A stretch of 6,255 bases of DNA from Olsenella sp. (GTDB lineage: Bacteria > Actinomycetota > Coriobacteriia > Coriobacteriales > Atopobiaceae), in contig SUUD01000124.1 in NCBI GenBank assembly GCA_015062715.1, positions 1 to 6,255 on the forward strand. The letters run 5' to 3'. Under the pieces are notes generated by a model, which saw nothing but the letters and a program-made list of their open reading frames with translations, searched no databases and was not told where the DNA came from. Below, piece after piece: positions 1 to 5,261 of the stretch (its first letter is position 1; the number at the start of each line of letters is the position of its first letter). Made by a program: the position numbers and the translations under genes.

Positions 1-277
1 GCGCGCGCTTGATGTCCTCACGGCTGTCCTCAGCGGCCTTCTGGCCGACCTCGGGGTTGGCGCCGGCGCCGAGGCCCTTGGTGATGTCGGTGCCGATGTG
101 GACCTTGATGTCGGCATCGGAGATGGCGAGCGCCTGGGCATCGGTGTTGATGGCGACGAACTCGACGCCGCGGATGTTCTCCTCGATCATGCGGTTGACG
201 GCGTTGGTGCCGCCACCGCCGACGCCGACCACCTTGATGACGGCGAGGTAGTTGCTCGGGATGTCGATGTCGTTCAT
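1..277 (-). CDS. ftsZ: Cell division protein FtsZ, N-terminal part (runs off the left edge)
   Basis: FtsZ is the tubulin-like GTPase that polymerises at midcell into the Z-ring and recruits the divisome. Only 92 complete codons are present, beginning MNDIDIPSNYLAVIKVVGVG; the 3' end lies outside the window. Visible GTP-site elements are the glycine-rich T1 loop at residues 17-27 (GGGGTNAV), the INTDAQAL segment at 43-50, and the KGLGAGANP T3 loop at 67-75. The tubulin signature GGGTGTG would come just past the edge. The ATG at 277 has a strong Shine-Dalgarno, AAGGAGG, at 282-288 with four bases before the start, so the start is secure. The gene is separated from ftsQ by 345 bases, unlike the tight packing upstream, which suggests its own promoter. 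There is no ftsA between ftsQ and ftsZ, as expected in Actinomycetota. The family is certain from motifs alone; only the truncation limits the call. Confidence 0.97.
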   Translation of the reverse strand, partial: MNDIDIPSNYLAVIKVVGVGGGGTNAVNRMIEENIRGVEFVAINTDAQALAISDADIKVHIGTDITKGLGAGANPEVGQKAAEDSREDIKRA

Positions 278-369
278 GGTTCCTCCTTGCGCGGTCCTGG
301 CCGTCTGCTCGGCGGAGCTCTCGGGCCACTTCTTTGGTGGTGCCAACATGCTTCTACGTGCTTCGTTAA

Positions 370-380
370 AACCCTAAAGT
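370..380 (+). repeat. AACCCTCAAGT-type repeat, copy 1 (one mismatch)
   Basis: Reads AACCCTAAAGT, differing from the two perfect copies at 514-524 and 550-560 only at the seventh base. It is followed by CAAGTTAACCTC at 382-393, which parallels CAAGTAACCTC at 520-530. The composite unit (11-mer, then CAAGT, then AACCTC) is therefore present in similar form at both ends of the AT-rich core. It could be a protein-binding site. No known regulator motif is recognised. Confidence 0.5.
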
Positions 381-385
381 TCAAG

Positions 386-408
386 TTAACCTCTACTATC
401 GAGGTAAA
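386..408. repeat. Imperfect inverted repeat TTAACCTC-N7-GAGGTAAA
   Basis: The arms are at 386-393 and 401-408 with a 7-base spacer; seven of eight positions pair. The arms contain the same ACCTC core as the AACCTCAA units at 525-538, so this looks like the same recognition element in inverted orientation. It lies 109 bases upstream of the ftsZ start. Confidence 0.4.
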
Positions 409-412
409 GCGC

Positions 413-445
413 GTCATATTGGCACAAGACCCCCGCCTGAGTCAA
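413..445 (-). promoter_or_regulatory. Possible ftsZ promoter elements (weak)
   Basis: On the minus strand, TTGACT at 445-440 matches five of six bases of a sigma-70-type -35 box. The nearest -10-like hexamer is TATGAC at 418-413 (four of six matches), but the 21-base spacer is too long for a standard promoter, and closer alternatives such as CAATAT match only three of six. Transcription starting just beyond this would give a leader of roughly 130 bases before the ftsZ ATG. The location is right; the exact hexamers are uncertain. Confidence 0.25.
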
Positions 446-468
446 GAAAAAAGTTCCAAATGTGAATT

Positions 469-507
469 CCGCAGGTAAATATGGGTGTTTTAACAAAACC
501 GCAGGTA
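469..507. repeat. Direct repeat of CCGCAGGTA, 30-base period
   Basis: The 9-mer CCGCAGGTA occurs at 469-477 and again at 499-507, giving a start-to-start distance of exactly 30 bases, close to three helical turns. Between the copies is a small inverted repeat, GTTTT-AAC-AAAAC, at 487-499. Two same-face copies could bind a protein cooperatively; that is inference. Confidence 0.4.
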
Positions 508-513
508 GCTGCA

Positions 514-538
514 AACCCTCAAGTAACCTCAACCTCAA
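514..538 (+). repeat. Repeat cluster: AACCCTCAAGT copy 2 plus two AACCTCAA units
   Basis: AACCCTCAAGT at 514-524 is followed directly by AACCTCAA at 525-532 and AACCTCAA at 531-538, which overlap by two bases. On the minus strand this reads as tandem TTGAGGTT units followed by ACTTGAGGGTT. Copy 2 begins 36 bases from the identical copy 3 at 550-560. Confidence 0.5.
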
Positions 539-550
539 TCGCTGGGAACA

Positions 551-569
551 ACCCTCAAGTATTGAGGGT
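551..569. promoter_or_regulatory. Perfect palindrome ACCCTCAA-GTA-TTGAGGGT, candidate operator
   Basis: Two perfectly complementary 8-bp arms (551-558 and 562-569) flank a 3-base centre. The left arm belongs to copy 3 of the AACCCTCAAGT repeat (550-560), so the palindrome is two opposed copies of the same half-site found singly at 514-524. This arrangement suits a dimeric DNA-binding protein. It could instead fold as an RNA hairpin, but the 3-base loop and the absence of a following U-run make a terminator unlikely. No known operator consensus is recognised. Confidence 0.45.
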
Positions 570-590
570 GCCACCATGGCAGCTCCCCCA

Positions 591-615
591 TCCCAGGAAA
601 TCACGCCCCCTGGGA
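591..615 (-). terminator. Hairpin just after ftsQ stop (no U-tract)
   Basis: On the minus strand TCCCAGG and CCTGGGA form a perfect 7-bp stem around an 11-base loop, starting 7 bases past the ftsQ TGA. A run of T is absent after the stem (TGGGGGAGCT follows), so it is not a canonical intrinsic terminator. It may stabilise the upstream mRNA 3' end or partly attenuate read-through into ftsZ. Confidence 0.3.
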
Positions 616-622
616 CGCGGCG

Positions 623-1690
623 TCACCACGTGATGTAGGAGTCGGTCTCGGGCTGGTACTCGTAGTTGGTGTCGGTGGAGGCGTCGTAGTAGTCCTCGCC
701 CCACACGAGGCCCTCGGGCATGTCGGAGTGCTGGCCGTAGTACCAGCTGTCGTCGTCCTCGAGGCTCTGCGGCTCGGCGTACTCGTCCTCGGCGAGCGCG
801 CCCGTGCCCTCCTGGACGGAGTCGGTCCCCACCTCGCGGTAGCTCGGGCGCGAGGGGATGCGGACGTTGATGTAGGTGATCTTGTCGGGGTGCTCGGCCA
901 GGATCTGGGTGACGATGGCCTCCTTGGTGGCGACGTTGGTGGGCGCGCCGAGCGACACCTCCACCCCGCTCTCGAGGGTGCACGAGATGCTCTCGCGGCT
1001 TGGGGCCGAGAACCTCACGATGGTCGCCGCGAAGTCCTCGGAGAACTCGGAGAGGTAGGAGAGCACGGCCTGCAGGGACGCGTCCTCGGCGACCTTGCCG
1101 GCCTCGGGGACCACCTCGGCGGGCACGTCGGTCACGATGCGGCAGCCCACCTCGATGGCCTTCTGCTGGGCGGCGTCCACGACGGTCTGGTTGGCCCCCA
1201 CCTCGATGTTGAAGGGCTCGATCCAGGTACCGTCGGCAGCGACGTACCAGCCGATGGTGCCCGAGCTCATGAGGACGATGGCCCCGGGCTTGCGCTCGGT
1301 CACCTCGATCTTGAGCCTGTCGGGGAACTCGCGCGTGATCTGCACGTCCTCGACCCAGGGGTTGCGCTTGACGCTCTCGACGACCGAGTCGATGTCGACG
1401 TTGAGCAGCGTCGTGCCCTCCTCCACGCGCGCGAGCTTGGCGATGGACTCGGCCGAGATGTGCTCGGTCGACTCGACGTCGATGGCGGTGATCCTGAGCA
1501 CGGGCGTGTGCGAGAGCACCAGCAGGGCCACGAGGGCGACGACCGCCACCAGCGCCACCACGAACGCGATCATGGCGGGGACGGGGAGCTTGCCCGGGGC
1601 GGGACCCTGCTTGGCGGGCCGCTGGGGCTGCCTGGGGGCCGCGGGGGCCGCCGGACGGGGCCGGGGCTTGTTGCTCGTGGCGTCGGCCAT
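623..1690 (-). CDS. ftsQ: Cell division protein FtsQ/DivIB
   Basis: A 355-residue bitopic membrane protein that scaffolds the divisome by binding the FtsB/FtsL-type partners outside the membrane. Residues 1-36 are a cytoplasmic Pro/Ala/Arg/Lys-rich segment. Residues 38-59 are one hydrophobic transmembrane helix. Residues 64-132 form the POTRA domain (VLRITAIDVES, then NPWVEDVQITREFPDRLKIEVTERKP). A beta domain follows to about 280. From residue 286 to the end there are 20 Asp/Glu, 11 Tyr/Trp and no Lys or Arg, an unusual low-complexity tail. Two cysteines (183, 237) are predicted extracytoplasmic. The ATG at 1690 has an AGGT-type Shine-Dalgarno overlapping the murB stop, with a 4-base gap between the genes, implying co-transcription and coupling. 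Low overall identity is normal for this family; POTRA plus location between murB and ftsZ makes the call firm. Confidence 0.93.
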   Translation of the reverse strand: MADATSNKPRPRPAAPAAPRQPQRPAKQGPAPGKLPVPAMIAFVVALVAVVALVALLVLSHTPVLRITAIDVESTEHISAESIAKLARVEEGTTLLNVDIDSVVESVKRNPWVEDVQITREFPDRLKIEVTERKPGAIVLMSSGTIGWYVAADGTWIEPFNIEVGANQTVVDAAQQKAIEVGCRIVTDVPAEVVPEAGKVAEDASLQAVLSYLSEFSEDFAATIVRFSAPSRESISCTLESGVEVSLGAPTNVATKEAIVTQILAEHPDKITYINVRIPSRPSYREVGTDSVQEGTGALAEDEYAEPQSLEDDDSWYYGQHSDMPEGLVWGEDYYDASTDTNYEYQPETDSYITW

Positions 1691-1694
1691 GGCG

Positions 1695-2615
1695 CTACCT
1701 CGAGAAGCCGAGGAACTTGACCTCGGGCTCGAGGTCGATGCCGCGCTCGGACAGGACGGTCTCGTGCATGTGCGAGATGACGGCCATGACGTCGGCAGCC
1801 GTGGCGTTGCCGTTGTTCACGACGAAGTTCGCGTGGACGTTGGACACCTGCGCGCCGCCCACGGCGTATCCCTTGAGGCCGCACTCGTCGAGTAGCGCCC
1901 CGACGGAGGCGCCCTGGGGGTTGCGGAAGACCGAGCCGCAGCTGGGCCGTCCCATGGGCTGGGTGCGCCGGCGGCGGGCCATGAGCTTCTCGACCGTGGC
2001 GCCCACGGCGTCGCGCGTCGAGGGCGTGAGCCCAAGCGTCACCTCGAGGATGATGTCGCCCTCGGGAATCGACGTGCTGCGGTAGCCCCACATGATGTCG
2101 CGGCCGTCGTGGCGCACGAGCCCCGAGCCCGGCCGCAGCGCCACCACGTCACGGACGCGCGGGCCGATCCAGTCGTTGCGCGTGCCGGCGTCCATGGCGA
2201 TGGCGCCGCCCACCGTGCCCGGTATCCCGGCGCAGCACTCGAGGCCGGCAAGGCCGCGCGACATTGAGTCGGCGACCAGCTTGGCCAGCACCACGCCCGC
2301 CCCGACCGTAACGACGCCCTCCTCCTCCGACGAGAAGGAGACGCGCGAGAAGTCGCGGCCGAGCAGGATGACGCAGCCGTCGTAGCCGTCATCGGACACG
2401 AGCACGTTGGAGCCCTTGCCCATGACGACCCACTTGACCTGCTCGTGGGCGAGGACGTCGATCGTCCGCACCAGGGAGCGGTGGTCGTTGCAGCGCACCA
2501 CGAGCGCCGCCGGCCCACCGATGCGGTAGGTCGTGCGCCGCGAGAGCCGCTCGTCACGGGTGACGTCGGCGTCGATCGCCCCGGAGAGTGCCATGTACGC
2601 GTTGAAGACGCTCAA
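1695..2615 (-). CDS. murB: UDP-N-acetylenolpyruvoylglucosamine reductase MurB (TTG start)
   Basis: A cytoplasmic FAD enzyme that uses NADPH to reduce UDP-GlcNAc-enolpyruvate to UDP-MurNAc, the second committed step of peptidoglycan precursor synthesis. At 306 residues from the TTG it matches the shorter type II MurB family. FAD-site motifs are TTYRIGGPA (28-36), GKGSNVLV (66-73), GAGV (105-108) and GIPGTVGGA (130-138). Putative catalytic residues are Arg179 (YRSTS), Ser228 (CGSVFRNP) and Glu298 (EPEVKFLG). The usual Asn-Ala-Gly after the GIPG loop reads Asp-Ala-Gly here. The TTG at 2615 is chosen because AGGGGGTG at 2625-2618 is a good Shine-Dalgarno; the next in-frame ATG at 2594 (299 residues) has none. 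A longer reading from 2741 would run into murC and adds an Arg-rich shadow sequence. It begins 8 bases after the murC stop, so it is likely co-transcribed with murC. Confidence 0.95.
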   Translation of the reverse strand: MSVFNAYMALSGAIDADVTRDERLSRRTTYRIGGPAALVVRCNDHRSLVRTIDVLAHEQVKWVVMGKGSNVLVSDDGYDGCVILLGRDFSRVSFSSEEEGVVTVGAGVVLAKLVADSMSRGLAGLECCAGIPGTVGGAIAMDAGTRNDWIGPRVRDVVALRPGSGLVRHDGRDIMWGYRSTSIPEGDIILEVTLGLTPSTRDAVGATVEKLMARRRRTQPMGRPSCGSVFRNPQGASVGALLDECGLKGYAVGGAQVSNVHANFVVNNGNATAADVMAVISHMHETVLSERGIDLEPEVKFLGFSR

Positions 2616-2617
2616 GG

Positions 2618-2625
2618 CACCCCCT
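2618..2625 (-). promoter_or_regulatory. Shine-Dalgarno of murB, decides the TTG start
   Basis: AGGGGGTG on the minus strand can pair with the 16S rRNA 3' end over eight bases, one a G-U wobble. Four bases separate GGGGG from the TTG at 2615. It overlaps the murC TAG codon, which suggests coupled translation of the two genes. Confidence 0.6.
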
Positions 2626-4039
2626 ACTCGTCCGCCTCGGAGGAGGCGTAGCCGAGGGCCTCTATGAACTGGGGCCCGATGGCCGTGACGTCGCCGGCGC
2701 CCATCGTGACGAGCAGGTCGCCGGGACGGCACTCGGCGCACAGGCGCTCGACGAGGTCGTGTCGGTTGGGGACGTAGCTCACGGACCCGCAGCGCCCGCG
2801 GGCGGCGACGCCCTGGGCGACGAGCTTGCCCGAGACGCCGGGGATGGGCATCTCGCCCGCCGCGAAGACGTCCATGACGTACAGGACGTCGACGTTGTCG
2901 AAGGCCGAGGCGAACTGGCCGGCGAGGGCCTGGGTGCGGCTGTAGCGATGGGGCTGGAAGACGCAGACCACGCGGCCGAAGTCGAGCTTCTTGGCCGCCT
3001 CGAGGGTCACGGAGACCTCGGTGGGATGGTGGCCGTAGTCGTCGATGACGGTGATGCCGGCGACGTCACCCACGTGCGTGAAGCGGCGACGGGCGCCCTG
3101 GAACTGCGAGAGGGCGGCCGCGGCGGCCTCGAGGTCGCAGCCGAGGACGTCGGCGACGGCAAGCGACGCGCAGGCGTTGAGCATGTTGTGCATGCCGGGG
3201 TTGGCCTTGATGGCCACGGGGTGGATGTCGCCCGAGGGCACGCGCACGGTCATGGAGCTCGTGACGCCCTGAGTCTTGCCGGGGGTGAGGCGGTAGTCGC
3301 AGCCGGGCGCGGTGCCATAGGTGAGGACGCGCCTGCCCGTGGAGCGGGCGAGCTCCACGACGTGCTCGCTCTCGCCGCAGACGATGACGGTGCCGGCGTC
3401 GCCGACCAGGTCCATGAAGGTGCAGAAGGTCTTCTCGATGTTCTCGAGGGTGCCATAGTGGTCGAGGTGGTCGGCCTCGATGTTGGTGACGACGACCACG
3501 TCGGGGTCGAGGAACAGGAACGAGCCGTCGGACTCGTCGGCCTCGCAGACGAAGGGGCCGCCCCCGTTGCGCCCGTTGGTGTCGTAGCCCTCGACGATGC
3601 CGCCGATCAGGAACGACGGGTCCATGCCCATGCGGTCGAGCATGGTGGCGACCATCGAGGACGTGGTGGTCTTGCCGTGCGTGCCGGCGACGGCGATGGT
3701 GACCGACCCCTTGCCCAGGGCCGAGAGCATCTTGGCGCGGGGCCAGATGGGGATGCCCAGCTCCTTGGCGCGCACGACCTCGGGGTTGGTGTCGGGGATG
3801 GCCGAAGAGGTGACCACGACTTCGGGAGCCAGGCGGTCGATGGTGGCCGCGTCGTGGCCGATCGTGACCTCGATGCCAGCGTCCTCGAGCTCGCGCACGT
3901 AGTGCGAGGCCTTGAGGTCGCTGCCGGTCACCTTGCAGCCGCGCTCGTGCAGCACGACGGCGATGCCGCTCATGCCGGCGCCACCGATGCCGATGAAGTG
4001 GGCGCTCGAGAAGTCGCTGGTGTTGGGAATGTCAGGCAT
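2624..4039 (-). CDS. murC: UDP-N-acetylmuramate--L-alanine ligase MurC
   Basis: A cytoplasmic ATP-dependent ligase that adds L-alanine to UDP-MurNAc, the first residue of the stem peptide. From the chosen ATG it has 471 residues, the usual size. Three Mur ligase domains are visible: a UDP-binding Rossmann domain (about 13-108, HFIGIGGAGMSGIA at 14-27); a central ATPase domain (about 112-315) with P-loop AVAGTHGKTTT (116-126, Lys123) and NIEADHLDHYG (187-197 region); and a C-terminal domain (about 318-460) with DDYGHHPTE (333-341) and FQPHRYSRT (361-369). The early HFIGIGGAGMSG and DDYGHHPTE motifs separate MurC from MurD, MurE and MurF. ATG 4039 is preferred over ATG 4048 because the Shine-Dalgarno ends directly against the latter. 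The protein ends in an acidic SSEADE tail. murB follows after 8 bases. Confidence 0.98.
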   Translation of the reverse strand: MPDIPNTSDFSSAHFIGIGGAGMSGIAVVLHERGCKVTGSDLKASHYVRELEDAGIEVTIGHDAATIDRLAPEVVVTSSAIPDTNPEVVRAKELGIPIWPRAKMLSALGKGSVTIAVAGTHGKTTTSSMVATMLDRMGMDPSFLIGGIVEGYDTNGRNGGGPFVCEADESDGSFLFLDPDVVVVTNIEADHLDHYGTLENIEKTFCTFMDLVGDAGTVIVCGESEHVVELARSTGRRVLTYGTAPGCDYRLTPGKTQGVTSSMTVRVPSGDIHPVAIKANPGMHNMLNACASLAVADVLGCDLEAAAAALSQFQGARRRFTHVGDVAGITVIDDYGHHPTEVSVTLEAAKKLDFGRVVCVFQPHRYSRTQALAGQFASAFDNVDVLYVMDVFAAGEMPIPGVSGKLVAQGVAARGRCGSVSYVPNRHDLVERLCAECRPGDLLVTMGAGDVTAIGPQFIEALGYASSEADE

Positions 4040-4048
4040 GGTTCGCAT

Positions 4049-4056
4049 CCTCCCCT
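4049..4056 (-). promoter_or_regulatory. Shine-Dalgarno of murC, decides the start
   Basis: AGGGGAGG on the minus strand lies 9 bases before the ATG at 4039 but touches the in-frame ATG at 4048 with no spacer. Ribosome geometry therefore favours the 4039 start, giving MPDIPN rather than MRTMPDIPN at the N-terminus. Confidence 0.65.
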
Positions 4057-4074
4057 GCCGCGTCGTCGGGTGAT

Positions 4075-4093
4075 GCCGGGCGCGGGGCCCGGC
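4075..4093 (-). other. GC-rich hairpin in the murG-murC gap
   Basis: GCCGGGC (4093-4087 on the minus strand) and GCCCGGC (4081-4075) form a perfect 7-bp stem, all G-C pairs, around a 5-base loop. It lies in the 91-base gap 4040-4130, the only sizeable gap between ftsW and ftsQ. There is no T-run after the stem on either strand, so it is not a standard intrinsic terminator. It could pause transcription, set an mRNA processing point, or simply reflect high GC content. Confidence 0.4.
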
Positions 4094-4130
4094 CGTTCTG
4101 GTGATACTTTACCGCATGGCCCTCGCGCCC

Positions 4131-5261
4131 TCAGGCGCGCGCGGCCGTCTCCACCCGGTCTGCGAGGGCCGCGGCGGCCTGCTGGGCGCCCGTGCCGCGG
4201 GCGGCCGCGCGCATGGCGTCGAGACGTGCCGGGTCGTCGAGCAGCTCGAGCAAGGGACGAGCGAACAGGGCGTCGTCGTCGAGGTCGTCGTCGGCCACCA
4301 TGATGGCCGCGCCCTCGTCGACGAGGTAGCGGGCGTTGGTGGTCTGGTGGTCGGCCGTCGCGAACGGGTAGGGCACGAGCACGCTCGGCACGGCAAGCGC
4401 CGAGATCTCGGCCACCGACGAGGCGCCGGCGCGCGAGACCACGAGGTCGGCACAGGCGAGCACGTCGCCCATGTTCGAGATGTAGGGCATGACGTGCCAG
4501 CGGGCGGCCTCCTCGGGCGTGAGGGCGAGCGCCTCGACCGCCTCGTCATGGCACTTCGCGCCCGTAGAGTGCACCACGTGCAGGCCCTCGCGCGAGAGCA
4601 GCTCGCCCTTGAGCCGGGCGACGGCCTGGTTGAGGTGGCGCGCCCCGAGGCTCCCGCCAAAGACGAGCAGCACGCGGGCGTCGTCGGGGATGCCCAGCGA
4701 GGCGCGGCCGGCCGCCGCGTCGGATGAGATGACGCTGGCACGCACGGGGTTGCCCGTCACGACCAGCTCGGCGCCCTTGGCCTCGGCCTTGGCGAAGGCG
4801 GGCAGCGCGGCCGGGAAGGCGACGCAGACGGTGCGGCACTGGGTCGAGGAGACCTTGTTCGCGAGACCCGGCACGGAGTTCTGCTCGTGGATGAGGCAGG
4901 GCACGCCATGCGCGTGGCACCAGCGGATGAGCGGCAGCTCGACGTAGGCGCCAAAGCCTATGGCCACGTCCGGGGCGCCGTCGGCGGAGAAGACCTTCCC
5001 CAGCCTGCGCTCGGCCCTGGCCATGCGCACGAGCGCCTGGACGAGCGTCCAGGGGCGCGAGCGGTCGAAGCCCGAGACGCTCATCTCGCAGAAGTCGAAG
5101 CCCGCCTCGGGCACGAGGGTTGCTTCCAGGCGCGTTGGCTGGCCGTAGAAGGTGACGTGGTGGCCGCGGGAGCGCAGCTCCTCGGCGAGGGCGAGGGCGG
5201 GGTTGATGTGCCCGGCCGTGCCGCCTGCCGCAATGGCCACCTCGAGGACGTCGTTGCTCAC
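4131..5261 (-). CDS. murG: Lipid II synthase MurG (GlcNAc transferase)
   Basis: A membrane-associated GT28-family glycosyltransferase on the cytoplasmic face that moves GlcNAc from UDP-GlcNAc onto lipid I to make lipid II. It has 376 residues, a normal length, in two Rossmann domains. The N-terminal domain carries GGTAGHINPALALA (13-26) and IHEQNSVPGLANK (124-136). TGNPVR (169-174) is near the domain junction. The C-terminal UDP-GlcNAc-binding domain has FGGSLGARHLN (201-211), SRAGASSVAEI (276-286, with Glu285) and the ATADHQTTNA segment (301-310). The more usual GGSQGA reads GGSLGA. It starts with GTG at 5261, five bases after GGAGG within an AGGAGGAGG run at 5267-5275. The start overlaps the ftsW stop by four bases (GTGA), a classic coupling arrangement that would keep lipid II synthesis and its polymerase in step. 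Confidence 0.98.
   Translation of the reverse strand: MSNDVLEVAIAAGGTAGHINPALALAEELRSRGHHVTFYGQPTRLEATLVPEAGFDFCEMSVSGFDRSRPWTLVQALVRMARAERRLGKVFSADGAPDVAIGFGAYVELPLIRWCHAHGVPCLIHEQNSVPGLANKVSSTQCRTVCVAFPAALPAFAKAEAKGAELVVTGNPVRASVISSDAAAGRASLGIPDDARVLLVFGGSLGARHLNQAVARLKGELLSREGLHVVHSTGAKCHDEAVEALALTPEEAARWHVMPYISNMGDVLACADLVVSRAGASSVAEISALAVPSVLVPYPFATADHQTTNARYLVDEGAAIMVADDDLDDDALFARPLLELLDDPARLDAMRAAARGTGAQQAAAALADRVETAARA

Larger units (their letters stand above)
278..622. other. ftsQ-ftsZ intergenic region, AT-rich core with repeats
   Basis: This 345-base stretch has no convincing gene on either strand. By hand count 78 of the 180 bases from 361 to 540 are G or C (43%), clearly lower than the flanking genes. 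It contains three near-identical copies of an AACCCTCAAGT motif, extra AACCTCAA units, a perfect palindrome, a 9-bp direct repeat and several hairpins, listed separately. Other actinobacteria such as Streptomyces and Corynebacterium carry ftsZ promoters between ftsQ and ftsZ, so a regulatory role is the natural inference. The sequence from about 278 to 330 returns to high GC and would form the proximal 5' leader of ftsZ. Confidence 0.85.

Noticed and set aside
98..478. 126-codon plus-strand open frame spanning the ftsZ start and the gap
   Set aside because: Its first half is antisense to ftsZ and its second half is AT-rich non-coding sequence, with an abrupt change in composition and no domain.
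551..569. Palindrome read as an intrinsic terminator
   Set aside because: The loop is only 3 bases, the stem is not especially GC-rich, and no T-run follows on either strand. The repeated half-sites argue for a protein-binding site instead.
386..604. 72-codon minus-strand open frame in the ftsQ-ftsZ gap, starting GTG at 604
   Set aside because: The only G-rich stretch before it is one base from the start. Its codon use does not match the neighbouring genes, and it covers the repeats and palindrome. Regulatory DNA explains the region better.
728..1720. 330-codon open frame on the plus strand, antisense to ftsQ
   Set aside because: Leu/Gly/Asp/Val-rich shadow of ftsQ codons with no recognisable domain. 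The opposite strand encodes a clear FtsQ.
2616..2741. N-terminal extension of MurB upstream to 2741
   Set aside because: It would overlap the end of murC by over 100 bases, encodes an Arg-rich sequence typical of a frame shadow, and is not part of the MurB fold.
4106..4111. TAAAGT as a murC promoter -10 box
   Set aside because: Four of six matches, and the sequence 17 bases upstream (CTGAGG) is a poor -35. Too weak to list as a promoter.
2759..4303. 514-codon open frame on the plus strand, antisense to murC
   Set aside because: It mirrors the GC-rich murC codons, has a repetitive Gly/Asp/Val/Ala-rich translation with no family motif, and begins at a GTG within murC. It is a shadow frame.
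4101..4947. Plus-strand open frames antisense to murG
   Set aside because: Composition is that of reversed GC-rich codons with no motifs, while MurG motifs are intact on the minus strand.
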